Shown: positions 42,756-50,895 of the stretch, in pieces | Position numbering within the stretch: position 1 is the first letter of the stretch | How the letters are laid out: each line of letters begins with the position of its first letter | From: Bacteroidota bacterium | GTDB lineage: Bacteria > Bacteroidota > Bacteroidia > Flavobacteriales > Flavobacteriaceae | Assembly: GCA_027592025.1 (NCBI GenBank) | Contig: JAQCIQ010000003.1 | Span: 78,177-142,176 of the forward strand | Length of the DNA: 64,000 nt | Direction of reading: 5' to 3' | Notes under the pieces: generated by a model | Told to the model about the DNA's origin: nothing | The model's database searches: none | Seen by the model: only the letters and a program-made list of their open reading frames with translations | Translations under genes and position numbers: made by a program

Positions 42756-43493
42756 TTACTCGTTGGAATAGTTTTTTGGCCAGTTGCCGTTAGTATTTAC
42801 TTCTTCCATAGATCCTACTCGGAGGGCATCGCCATTGACACCATCAACAGAAACTACATTCTCCTCCATTTTAATCAAGTTCGGATCTTCTCCGAAAAGA
42901 ATGTATTTCTTTAACACCTTAGCTTCAAAAACTGGAATATTAACGCCGTTTTGATCGATTGTGCCTGCTGTCATTTCGAACAAAGTGACTGGTTTTCCGA
43001 CTGGAACGTTCATCATAGTTTTATAACGAGTGTCTGTTCCGAAAAGCGAGTCGCGCACAGAAACATAACCAAGCGTATCTACAACCACAATTTCCTTGGT
43101 AGTTTCGACGCCACCAAAACGTCTTGTCATTTCTTGATCTATTACTGTTACAGTTCTGCGTTGGGTTATGGTGAATCTTTCGGTTTCTACAAACTCTATC
43201 AGCTTAGCAAAGTCCTTTTGAAAAGTTCCTTTAACAGATCTGTGAGCCAATTGCGCATCCCGTATATCAATCAAACTATTGATTACCTTTTTATAGGCAA
43301 TTTGTTTTCTCTGATTGAATTGGATTTCACCGTAAACCGACATAAACGTCTGATAGGCCAAAAATCCAATCAAGGCGTAAAGAACGATGAGAATGTATTT
43401 TCTAAAAGCATCAGGTACAAACTTGTCGATTAACCACACCACACCAACAGTTACGGCAACTAGAGCGAAAACGACTAATAAAAGATTCAGCAT
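42756..43493 (-). CDS. Predicted membrane protein with large C-terminal domain, unknown function
   Basis: 245 residues. Two membrane helices (about 1-22 and 31-52) are followed by FNQRKQIAYKKVINSLIDIRDAQ, a helix reminiscent of pilin-like N termini, then a soluble beta-rich domain (about 100-220). The tail holds repeated Val/Asp patterns. I remember the same kind of gene next to DUF3822 in other Flavobacteriales, but no function is known. It is the first gene of the run with DUF3822 and rsmD. The segment LIDIRDAQLAHRSVKGTF suggests a peptide that surveys extracytoplasmic space, which I cannot confirm. Confidence 0.7.
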   Translation of the reverse strand: MLNLLLVVFALVAVTVGVVWLIDKFVPDAFRKYILIVLYALIGFLAYQTFMSVYGEIQFNQRKQIAYKKVINSLIDIRDAQLAHRSVKGTFQKDFAKLIEFVETERFTITQRRTVTVIDQEMTRRFGGVETTKEIVVVDTLGYVSVRDSLFGTDTRYKTMMNVPVGKPVTLFEMTAGTIDQNGVNIPVFEAKVLKKYILFGEDPNLIKMEENVVSVDGVNGDALRVGSMEEVNTNGNWPKNYSNE

Positions 43494-43582
43494 AATTTGT
43501 TTTTAAATTATTTATTCAGGACCGAAAACAAATCTACAATTTTTTTTTAATCGTAAAAGACTGTGCGCCGAAAATTCCTATA

Positions 43583-43590
43583 TATCTTTG
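43583..43590 (+). promoter_or_regulatory. -7 promoter element TATCTTTG before the helicase gene
   Basis: Exact TAnnTTTG match 14 bases before the ATG at 43605. It sits inside the upstream in-frame extension that would begin at GTG 43563, which argues against that longer start. Confidence 0.5.
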
Positions 43591-43604
43591 AACAGAATCT
43601 CAAT

Positions 43605-45065
43605 ATGGCTCCCATAACTACATCTAAAGCTTTTTATCAGATACTCTCTGAGAAATTTCCTCATGATTTGACTGAAGAACAATCATTGGTTATGAGTCAA
43701 TTGACAGACTTTATCATGTTGCCTTCAGGTTCTGAAATTTTCATTTTACGTGGGCACGCAGGAACTGGTAAAACCTCAATAATCAGCACTTTGGTTTCGA
43801 ATATATGGCATGTTCAGAAAAAAGCTATCCTTTTGGCACCAACCGGACGAGCAGCTAAAGTCATTTCTAATTACTCGGGAATGGAGGCTTCTACCATTCA
43901 TCGATTCATTTATTTCCCTAGAACCGATAAAGGAGGTGGGATTAAGTTCGTTTTGCAACCCAATAAAAACAGAAAAACCATATTTTTTGTTGACGAATCT
44001 TCCATGATATCGGATGGTTCCAATGAATTTACTGGAGATGGCAGTTCTTTGCTCGACGATTTGATACAATTTGTTTTTAGCGGACATCAATGCAAATTGG
44101 TTTTCATTGGAGACACCGCCCAACTGCCTCCTGTTAAACTGGATCTTAGCCCTGCCCTTGAGTCCTTGTATTTTGAGACAAATTACGATAAACAAGTTCG
44201 TTCGGTCGATTTGACCCAGGTGATGCGACAGCAATTAGAATCAGGTATTTTGTACAATGCCACCGAAGTGAGAAGGGAAATCCAAAACGATGGATCGGGA
44301 CAAATTAAAATGTTGCTCAAGGGATTCAAAGACATCATCAGACTAGAAGACGGCAATGATGTTTTGGATGCCCTCAACGATTCTTACAGTAACGTTGGCA
44401 ATGAAAACACTGCAATTATTGTGAGGTCAAATAAGAGAGCAAATCTCTACAACCAACAAATTAGAACAAGGATATTGTTTAACGAGGCGCAGTTGTCGGT
44501 CGGCGACTATTTGATGGTGGTAAAAAACAACTATTTTTGGGTAAAGCCCGAAACTGAAGCAGCTTTCATTGCAAATGGAGATACCATTGAGGTTTTGGAA
44601 ATTTACAAGTTTGAATCGTTTTATGGTTTTGATTTTGCCCGTGTCAAGGTGCGTTTGGTCGATTACCCAAAAATGAAACCTTTCGAAACAGTGCTGCTTC
44701 TCAATACCATATCCTCAGAAACGCCAGCCTTGACTTATGAAGAGAATAACCAACTCTACAATGCTGTTAAGGAAGATTACGTTGGAGAATCGTCTAATTA
44801 CAAGCGATTTTTGAAAATCAAGCAAAACCCCCACTTCAACGCACTTCAGGTTAAGTTTTCTTATGCCATGACTTGCCACAAGTCTCAAGGAGGGCAATGG
44901 CATACAGTTTTCATAGAACAGCCCTACTTACCCGAAGGGCCAGATTTGAATTATTACCGTTGGTTGTATACCGCCATGACTAGGGCGCAAAATCGTCTGT
45001 ATCTCTTGGGTTTTGACTCTAATTATTTCGATGATGAAGTTGGTCTAGAAAAACGAAATTATTAG
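43605..45065 (+). CDS. SF1B DNA helicase, RecD/Dda-like
   Basis: About 486 residues. Walker A is LRGHAGTGKTSIIS, motif II is FFVDESSMIS, motif III GDTAQLPPV, and the C-terminal UvrD-like part has YAMTCHKSQGGQW and the motif VI YTAMTRAQNRLYLLG. The protein is much shorter than RecD2 and lacks its N-terminal extension, fitting the compact Dda/PIF1 type common in Bacteroidota. It probably unwinds DNA 5' to 3' in repair or replication restart. I start at ATG 43605 (MAPITTSK). kdsB follows 25 bases later with its own promoter. Confidence 0.86.
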   Translation: MAPITTSKAFYQILSEKFPHDLTEEQSLVMSQLTDFIMLPSGSEIFILRGHAGTGKTSIISTLVSNIWHVQKKAILLAPTGRAAKVISNYSGMEASTIHRFIYFPRTDKGGGIKFVLQPNKNRKTIFFVDESSMISDGSNEFTGDGSSLLDDLIQFVFSGHQCKLVFIGDTAQLPPVKLDLSPALESLYFETNYDKQVRSVDLTQVMRQQLESGILYNATEVRREIQNDGSGQIKMLLKGFKDIIRLEDGNDVLDALNDSYSNVGNENTAIIVRSNKRANLYNQQIRTRILFNEAQLSVGDYLMVVKNNYFWVKPETEAAFIANGDTIEVLEIYKFESFYGFDFARVKVRLVDYPKMKPFETVLLLNTISSETPALTYEENNQLYNAVKEDYVGESSNYKRFLKIKQNPHFNALQVKFSYAMTCHKSQGGQWHTVFIEQPYLPEGPDLNYYRWLYTAMTRAQNRLYLLGFDSNYFDDEVGLEKRNY

Positions 45066-45067
45066 CT

Positions 45068-45075
45068 TATTTTTG
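45068..45075 (+). promoter_or_regulatory. -7 promoter element TATTTTTG before kdsB
   Basis: Exact TAnnTTTG match just after the helicase stop, 15 bases before the kdsB ATG. Confidence 0.55.
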
Positions 45076-45090
45076 ATTTTTAACGCTACG

Positions 45091-45834
45091 ATGAAAATAA
45101 TTGCAATGATTCCAGCCCGATACGAGGCATCTCGTTTTCCGGGAAAATTAATGAAGACTTTAGGCGACGCTCCAGTGATTGTTCAAACTTACAGGGCAAC
45201 ACTTCAAACCCAACTTTTCGACGACGTTTTTGTGGTAACGGACAGTGAACTTATTTTTGACACTATTGTCGCTGCGGGTGGCAAGGCTTTGATGAGTAGA
45301 TTGGACCACCAATCAGGAAGCGACCGTATTGCCGAGGCCGTTCATGATATGGATGTCGATTTGATTGTCAATGTCCAAGGAGACGAGCCTTTTGCCGAGA
45401 AAAGGAGTTTAGAAAAATTGATAGCCTCATTCAATACAGATTTTAAAAAGGAAATTGATTTGGCTTCATTAATGGTAAAAATAACCGATCCTAAAGAAAT
45501 TCAAAATCCAAATACGGTTAAAGTAATTACTGATCAAAGAGGCTTAGCGATTTATTTCTCTAGGCATGCCATTCCGTTTTCACGAGATAATTCTGATGAA
45601 ACTCAATTTTTTAAACATAAAGGCGTTTATGCCTTTAGGAAACAAGCTCTACTGGATTTTCAAAAACTAGAGCCGCAAATGTTAGAATTGTCTGAGAAAA
45701 TTGAATGTTTGAGATTTTTAGAACACGGTAGAAAAATCCAAATGGTAGAGACTGATGTACTAGGGATTGAAATTGATACCCCCGAAGATCTTGAAGAAGC
45801 TCAGAAGGTTTGGAATTCAAATAAACTGTCTTGA
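45091..45834 (+). CDS. kdsB: 3-deoxy-manno-octulosonate cytidylyltransferase
   Basis: 247 residues. It activates Kdo (or 8-amino-Kdo) with CTP for lipopolysaccharide core synthesis. Motifs: MIPARYEASRFPGKLM for CTP binding, HQSGSDRIAEAV and VNVQGDEPF with the metal Asp, and HKGVYAFRKQALLDF. It starts at ATG 45091 and its stop shares a base with the kdnB-like start (TGATG). The coupling to kdnB suggests that it may prefer the 8-amino sugar, as shown for the Shewanella enzyme; this is inferred. Confidence 0.94.
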   Translation: MKIIAMIPARYEASRFPGKLMKTLGDAPVIVQTYRATLQTQLFDDVFVVTDSELIFDTIVAAGGKALMSRLDHQSGSDRIAEAVHDMDVDLIVNVQGDEPFAEKRSLEKLIASFNTDFKKEIDLASLMVKITDPKEIQNPNTVKVITDQRGLAIYFSRHAIPFSRDNSDETQFFKHKGVYAFRKQALLDFQKLEPQMLELSEKIECLRFLEHGRKIQMVETDVLGIEIDTPEDLEEAQKVWNSNKLS

Positions 45835-46922
45835 TGCCTGCGTCTTTCAGAAACATGTCATTAGTGCCAAGAGTTCTGTTCGGGATTGGCACTTTCGATC
45901 AATTGAATTCCGTATTACTATCTCACCGTCGAAACGCCAGAGCACCTTTTGTTTTTTTGGTGGATGACGTATTTACTCAGAGACATGATATCGTCCAAAA
46001 AATTCCATGTTCCTACGATGACCAAATTATTTTCGTGTCCACCATAGAAGAACCAACGACCATTCAGGTGGACGATTTGGTTCAACAAATTATCCTCAAT
46101 TACCAAGAACTTCCCTCTGGAGTGATAGGAATAGGAGGTGGGTCTGTTATGGATTTGGCCAAGGCTGTTGCCCTATTGCTGACCAACAAAGGTGGCGCTT
46201 CTGATTATCAAGGTTGGGATTTGGTTCAAAGCCCAGGAGTCTATAGTTTAGGTATTCCTACCATTTCAGGGACTGGAGCCGAGGTGTCAAGAACGGCCGT
46301 TTTGAAAGGTCCAGAAATGAAATTAGGCATTAATAGCGACTTCACACCTTTTGATCAGGTCATTCTTGACCCTGAATTGACCTTGGATGTTCCCAAGAAT
46401 CAGTGGTTTTACACTGGAATGGACTGTTTTATCCATTGTGTGGAATCCTTAAATGGGACTTTCTTAAATGCCTTTAGCCAAGTTCATGGTGAAAAAGCTA
46501 TGGCACTATGCGAGAATGTTTTTTTAAATTCTAAGTTGACCACTCTTGAAAAAAGCGAGCAATTAATGATGGCCTCTTGGTTAGGAGGTGTGAGTATTGC
46601 CAATTCCCAAGTTGGAATAGTCCATGCCTTGAGCTATGGATTGTCTTTTGTTAAGGGCATTAAACATGGGCTTGGCAATTGTATGGCAATTGAGCATCTC
46701 GAAACCTATTACCCAGAGGGCACCAAGATGTATAGAAAAATGAAAGACTCACATCAAATAGACATTCCATCTGGGGTATGCGAACATTTGTCTGAAAGGG
46801 AATACCAGCAGATGACCAAAATTGCTCTCAGTTTAAATCCTTTATGGGAAAATGCCTTAGGGAGAAATTGGAAGTCTGTTGTCAACGAAAAAGTAGTGCG
46901 AGAACTCTACGAAAAAATGTAG
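45834..46922 (+). CDS. kdnB: Iron-containing alcohol dehydrogenase, KdnB-like (Kdo 8-oxidase)
   Basis: 362 residues of the group III metal-dependent alcohol dehydrogenases. The NAD motif is GIGGGSVMDLAKAV (GGGS at 101-104), and the iron ligands are Asp197 and His201 (GMDCFIHCVE), His264 (GIVHALSYG) and His278 (GIKHGLGN). Together with the coupled kdsB this best fits KdnB, which oxidises C8 of Kdo so that KdnA can add an amino group. The partner aminotransferase kdnA is not in this window. A general alcohol dehydrogenase is the alternative. It abuts the convergent yebC stop with no gap. Confidence 0.78.
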   Translation: MPASFRNMSLVPRVLFGIGTFDQLNSVLLSHRRNARAPFVFLVDDVFTQRHDIVQKIPCSYDDQIIFVSTIEEPTTIQVDDLVQQIILNYQELPSGVIGIGGGSVMDLAKAVALLLTNKGGASDYQGWDLVQSPGVYSLGIPTISGTGAEVSRTAVLKGPEMKLGINSDFTPFDQVILDPELTLDVPKNQWFYTGMDCFIHCVESLNGTFLNAFSQVHGEKAMALCENVFLNSKLTTLEKSEQLMMASWLGGVSIANSQVGIVHALSYGLSFVKGIKHGLGNCMAIEHLETYYPEGTKMYRKMKDSHQIDIPSGVCEHLSEREYQQMTKIALSLNPLWENALGRNWKSVVNEKVVRELYEKM

Positions 46923-47642
46923 CTAGTCCTCAGTTTCTTCCATGGTGTGATAAACTGATTGAACATCGTCGTCTTCCTCAATTTTATCCAGCAGTTTTTC
47001 GATGTCTGCGGACTGTTCTTTATTGAGGGTCTTGGTGATTTTAGGAATGCGCTCAAATCCAGACGAAAGAATTTCTATACCTCTTGATTCTAATTCAGAT
47101 TGAAGCGCTCCAAAAGACTCAAAAGGGCCATAAATCATGATTCCATCATCATCTTCAAAAACTTCTTCGGCACCAAAATCAATCAAGTCGAAGGTCAATT
47201 CTTCAACATCCAAACCTTCTGCGTTGACGCGAAAATTGCAGGTGTGATCAAACATAAAAACCACAGAGCCTGAGGTTCCAAGAGAACCGTCACATTTGTT
47301 GAAATAACTTCTGATGTTGGCCACGGTTCTGGTATTGTTATCAGTGGCTGTTTCAACCAAAATAGCTATGCCATGAGGACCATAACCTTCGAACAACACC
47401 TCTTTAAAGTCCCCTTGAGATTTGTCAGAGGCCTTTTTGATGGCTCTCTCAACATTGTCTTTGGGCATATTCACGGCCTTCGCATTCTGAATCACTGCTC
47501 TGAGTCGGGAGTTGGAAGATGGGTCAGGTCCATTCTCCTTAACAGCCATGACAATATCTTTGCCAATGCGAGTAAAGGCCTTACTCATGGCCGACCAACG
47601 CTTCATTTTTCGTGCTTTTCTGAATTCGAATGCTCTTCCCAT
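46923..47642 (-). CDS. YebC/PmpR family protein (TACO1-like)
   Basis: 239 residues, starting MGRAFEFRKARKMKRWSAM, with the family-defining NAKAVNMPKDNVERAIKKA and YEGYGPHG-like segment (FEGYGPHGIAILVE). Family members are called transcription regulators, but recent work on YebC and TACO1 points to a role in translation of proline-rich stretches. The usual N-terminal sequence GHSKW is replaced here by GRAFEFRKARKMKRW, the form typical for Bacteroidota. It has its own full promoter (47659-47689) behind the epimerase gene. Confidence 0.92.
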   Translation of the reverse strand: MGRAFEFRKARKMKRWSAMSKAFTRIGKDIVMAVKENGPDPSSNSRLRAVIQNAKAVNMPKDNVERAIKKASDKSQGDFKEVLFEGYGPHGIAILVETATDNNTRTVANIRSYFNKCDGSLGTSGSVVFMFDHTCNFRVNAEGLDVEELTFDLIDFGAEEVFEDDDGIMIYGPFESFGALQSELESRGIEILSSGFERIPKITKTLNKEQSADIEKLLDKIEEDDDVQSVYHTMEETED

Positions 47643-47658
47643 GGAATTATTTTTCTTA

Positions 47659-47689
47659 CAAAAGTAAGCGGACTAAATCAATATTACAA
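47659..47689 (-). promoter_or_regulatory. Promoter of the YebC gene
   Basis: On the minus strand TTG (47687-47689), 20 bases, then TACTTTTG (47659-47666), a full match to the vegetative promoter, 16 bases before the ATG. Confidence 0.65.
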
Positions 47690-47698
47690 TCCCAAATT

Positions 47699-48547
47699 TT
47701 ATTGGGATAAATTCTGCTGCACTTCAATTTCTTCTAAAAACTGTTGTGTCTGAAATTGAAGGTGTTCGGGTAATTTGTTTTTTTTAGGCAACACAGCTAG
47801 GAATCGGTCGTCGTTGGTGGTGTATACGTACTTTATTTTTCCTTCTGGTTGCTGAAGCGCTTTGAGGATGTCTTTAAAAAAGTACTCGTGATGTACCATG
47901 TCAGTGCTTCCCAAATGGAAAATACCAGTTAAATTTTGATTGATGATGTAGTGAATTTGTTGGATGAGTTTTTGATCTGTGGTTATGTTTACAATCAGAT
48001 TTGGAAAAACCTCAATAGGAACTTCATTGATCAAATGTTCTTTTATTTCGGTCAACCTCGGTGACTGGAGCCCAAAAACCATAGGCAGACGGGCAATGAC
48101 CCATTGTTTTTCAGGCAGTCTCATCAAAATGTTTTCAATTTTTATTTTGAAGTGACCGTAGATGCTATTGCTTAAAGTTTTGTCATATTCATAACTGGGG
48201 TATTGGCTGTAAGCGTCAAACACATTGGCTGACGACAAAAAAACAATTCTGCATTTGCTCTCAAGGGAGTAGCTTGCGAGGCATTCATGCGTAAAAACTT
48301 GTTGGGCAAAGGGTCCTCTGAGGGCCGAAATTACAACTGTAGGCCGAATATCCTTGAGAATTGGAAGGAGATCGTCACAGGACATGTCGTATTGAAAAAA
48401 ATGTTTGTTGCTTTCAAAACTTGCTCGTTCCGTGCAATAGGTGCCGAAAGTCTTGAAATATTGACACAACTCTTTATAAAGGGTGTCTCCCAGAAATCCA
48501 CTGGCTCCAAGAATGAGAATACGATGTTTTGGGGCTGGGTTTGACAA
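47699..48547 (-). CDS. NAD(P)-dependent sugar epimerase/reductase-like protein (RmlD-like SDR)
   Basis: 282 residues of an extended short-chain dehydrogenase. The Rossmann motif is ILGASGFLGDTLYKEL at the start; the catalytic Tyr-x3-Lys may be YEYDK. VIARLPMVFGLQ and GIFHLGSTD are typical for RmlD-like proteins that act on nucleotide sugars or related compounds. The substrate is not predictable. It begins 2 bases after gcvT stop and seems cotranscribed with it; I remember the gcvT-epimerase-yebC order from other Flavobacteriales. Confidence 0.8.
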   Translation of the reverse strand: MSNPAPKHRILILGASGFLGDTLYKELCQYFKTFGTYCTERASFESNKHFFQYDMSCDDLLPILKDIRPTVVISALRGPFAQQVFTHECLASYSLESKCRIVFLSSANVFDAYSQYPSYEYDKTLSNSIYGHFKIKIENILMRLPEKQWVIARLPMVFGLQSPRLTEIKEHLINEVPIEVFPNLIVNITTDQKLIQQIHYIINQNLTGIFHLGSTDMVHHEYFFKDILKALQQPEGKIKYVYTTNDDRFLAVLPKKNKLPEHLQFQTQQFLEEIEVQQNLSQ

Positions 48548-48549
48548 CT

Positions 48550-49644
48550 CTAATTTTTTAGGTTCGATTTATAAAATGGCAATTTAACAACGGTAGCAGG
48601 AATTTGATTTTTTCGAATTTGAATGTAAATGGTATTGCCAAATTCAGACTCTTCTGAGATGACGTAACCCATCCCAATACCTTTGTTAAGACTTGGAGCC
48701 ATAGTTCCCGAAGTGACAATTCCTATTTCCTTTCCGGCGGCATTGACAATGATGTAATCGTGTCTTGGAACGCCGCGATCTTCAAGTTCAAAAGCTACGA
48801 GTTTGCGCTTTGGACCATTGGTCTTTTCTGCCAACAAGCTTTCACTATTGGTAAATGTTTTATTAAACTTTGTGATCCATCCAAGTCCAGCTTCGATGGG
48901 TGAAGTGTGGTCATTGAGGTCGTTACCATACAAGCAATAGCCCATTTCAAGTCTCAAGGTATCTCGAGCTGCCAAGCCAATTGGAGCAATACCATAAGGC
49001 GCTCCTGCTTCAAAAACAGCATCCCAAACTTGTTTTACTTCGGTATTCTTACAGTAAATTTCGAATCCACCAGATCCCGTATATCCAGTAGCGGAGATGA
49101 TGACGTGCTCGATACCTGCAAAATCACCAACGACAAAATTGTAATACTTGATGCCAGCCAAATCCACACTGCTCAAAGGAGACATGGCTTCTACCGCTTT
49201 AGGACCTTGGATGGCTAATAGGGAATAATCATCAGAGAGGTTTTTGAGAGTTGCTCCAACAGTATTTCGCTCACTGATCCAGTTCCAATCTTTATCTATG
49301 TTACTGGCATTAACAACCAACAAATAAGTTTCTTCTTTGACCCGGTAAATGATCAGGTCATCCACAATCCCTGAAGTCTCATTAGGCATACAGCTGTATT
49401 GAGCCATACCTATTTCTAATTTGCTGGCATCGTTGGAACACAAGCTTTGAATAAGGTCTAGGGCATTAGGCCCTTCAGCCAGAAATTCTCCCATGTGAGA
49501 AACATCAAAAACGCCCACCGATTCACGAACCGTTTGATGCTCTTGATTGACGCCAGCATATTGGACAGGCATCATATAGCCAGCAAATGGAACCATTTTT
49601 GCTCCTAAGTCCAGGTGCGTTTGGTGTAAGCTTATTTGTTTCAT
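48550..49644 (-). CDS. gcvT: Aminomethyltransferase, glycine cleavage T protein
   Basis: 364 residues. It transfers the methylene group of glycine bound on H protein to tetrahydrofolate. Typical segments: [31 protein letters not shown], the folate-site Asp in [13 protein letters not shown], and [13 protein letters not shown]. The ATG at 49644 is preferred over one at 49665 because the promoter element overlaps that region. gcvP and gcvH are elsewhere; LpdA at 19.6-21 kb supplies the L protein. Confidence 0.95.
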   Translation of the reverse strand: MKQISLHQTHLDLGAKMVPFAGYMMPVQYAGVNQEHQTVRESVGVFDVSHMGEFLAEGPNALDLIQSLCSNDASKLEIGMAQYSCMPNETSGIVDDLIIYRVKEETYLLVVNASNIDKDWNWISERNTVGATLKNLSDDYSLLAIQGPKAVEAMSPLSSVDLAGIKYYNFVVGDFAGIEHVIISATGYTGSGGFEIYCKNTEVKQVWDAVFEAGAPYGIAPIGLAARDTLRLEMGYCLYGNDLNDHTSPIEAGLGWITKFNKTFTNSESLLAEKTNGPKRKLVAFELEDRGVPRHDYIIVNAAGKEIGIVTSGTMAPSLNKGIGMGYVISEESEFGNTIYIQIRKNQIPATVVKLPFYKSNLKN

Positions 49645-49662
49645 GGACAGATTATTTGAAGG

Positions 49663-49690
49663 CAAAAGTAAGTATTTTGATGATTTTCAA
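49663..49690 (-). promoter_or_regulatory. Promoter of gcvT
   Basis: On the minus strand TTG (49688-49690), 17 bases, then TACTTTTG (49663-49670). It overlaps the longer in-frame start at 49665 and so supports ATG 49644. Confidence 0.55.
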
Positions 49691-49726
49691 ATCATAAAAC
49701 TTGGGTTATTGCCAGTTCCAAAAAAG

Positions 49727-49772
49727 CAAAAAAAACATTGCGACTAAACATCAAAGAGTCTAGTCGCAATGT
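49727..49772 (-). terminator. Rho-independent terminator after the TlpA-like gene
   Basis: Perfect 12-base stem between 49735-49746 and 49761-49772 with a 14-base loop, followed on the minus strand by eight T. It lies 22 bases after the TlpA-like gene's stop. Confidence 0.88.
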
Positions 49773-49794
49773 CTAGAAGTGAAAGAACGGTTGC

Positions 49795-50805
49795 TCAGAG
49801 CAATTCGTCAAGCATTTTTCTAATGGTCGGGTCTGATGGTCTTGGAGCGTCAGCCGAAACAATTTTGTTTTGAGGGTCAAGAAGCATGAATCTGGGAATG
49901 CCGTCAATCATGTAAGCTTTGACGAATTCCGATTGCCAGGCATTGTCAGCAAAAACTTGATTTCCTCCAAGGTTTTTTTCCTTGATCATGTCGAGCCACT
50001 TTTGATAATCCTTTTCCTGATCAATGGAGACGCTCAAAAAGGTGATATTTTTGTCCTTATAGTGGCCTTGAAGTTCGTCAAGAGCTGGAATTTCTGCGAT
50101 ACAGGGGCCACACCAGGTTGCCCAAACATCAATATAAACATATTTTCCATGGAAATCAGTCAATGAAGATTGAGAGCCATTGGCGTTTCTATAATTGGTA
50201 AAAAGGGGAGATGGTGTACCTTGAGGTAGTTTGGCCATCAAATCCAATTTAGACTGGTGATAATTCTTGTAAGCCGTTTTCATCTCTTCAAATTGTTGGT
50301 CGAAATCAGCTAAAAAATTAGAATTGAGAGTAGGGAAAGCTAGTTTTAAAGAGTCGAAAGACTTTCGTAAATCTACAAATGCAGCGTCAAAATCTTCTGC
50401 GCTGCGCGAAAATATATCTTTGGGTAAGTTGGCCTCGGGGAGCAAGGTGTTGGCGATAATAAAATTATTTTTATCGGCAGCGTCTCCTTTGAATGTTAGC
50501 GTTTCGTCGAATTTTGAGTAATCCAACTCAAAATGGATCTGTTGCCCATTTTCCAAATACATTTGACCATATTCTTGTCCTACCTGAAACATATAGGTAC
50601 CTGCGGCCACTTTTAGGGTGTCTTGAAAAGTTCCGTCTGGAGAGATTGGAATGACTTTTTCGTAACCTTCTCGGTTAAAAACTTTCAATTCGTTATTTGG
50701 GCTGGCGTTACTGATTTTGCCATTAAGACTTACGGCGTCTTTTGGAGCGGTCTCACAAGACAAGACTATTGAAGCGCAAGCGAGCAGGGTGATTAGGTTT
50801 TTCAT
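49795..50805 (-). CDS. TlpA-like thioredoxin-domain lipoprotein with N-terminal DUF4369
   Basis: 336 residues. Lipoprotein signal with Cys17 (CASIVLSCETAPK). A DUF4369 beta domain (about 25-110) precedes a helical linker and a thioredoxin-like domain with the redox pair Cys232-Gly-Pro-Cys235 (VWATWCGPC) and the IPRFMLLDP cis-proline loop. Such proteins reduce disulfides in the periplasm, for example in cytochrome c maturation. Bacteroidota carry many paralogues, so the partner cannot be told. It is a single-gene unit with a terminator. Confidence 0.9.
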   Translation of the reverse strand: MKNLITLLACASIVLSCETAPKDAVSLNGKISNASPNNELKVFNREGYEKVIPISPDGTFQDTLKVAAGTYMFQVGQEYGQMYLENGQQIHFELDYSKFDETLTFKGDAADKNNFIIANTLLPEANLPKDIFSRSAEDFDAAFVDLRKSFDSLKLAFPTLNSNFLADFDQQFEEMKTAYKNYHQSKLDLMAKLPQGTPSPLFTNYRNANGSQSSLTDFHGKYVYIDVWATWCGPCIAEIPALDELQGHYKDKNITFLSVSIDQEKDYQKWLDMIKEKNLGGNQVFADNAWQSEFVKAYMIDGIPRFMLLDPQNKIVSADAPRPSDPTIRKMLDELL

Positions 50806-50895
50806 GTTATTTAGGTTTTAGAAAACGAAATTAAACTAATTTCAAAAAATACTGTAGTTTTAAGGCATCAATTTTAATTGACCTTCAGTTTGAAA

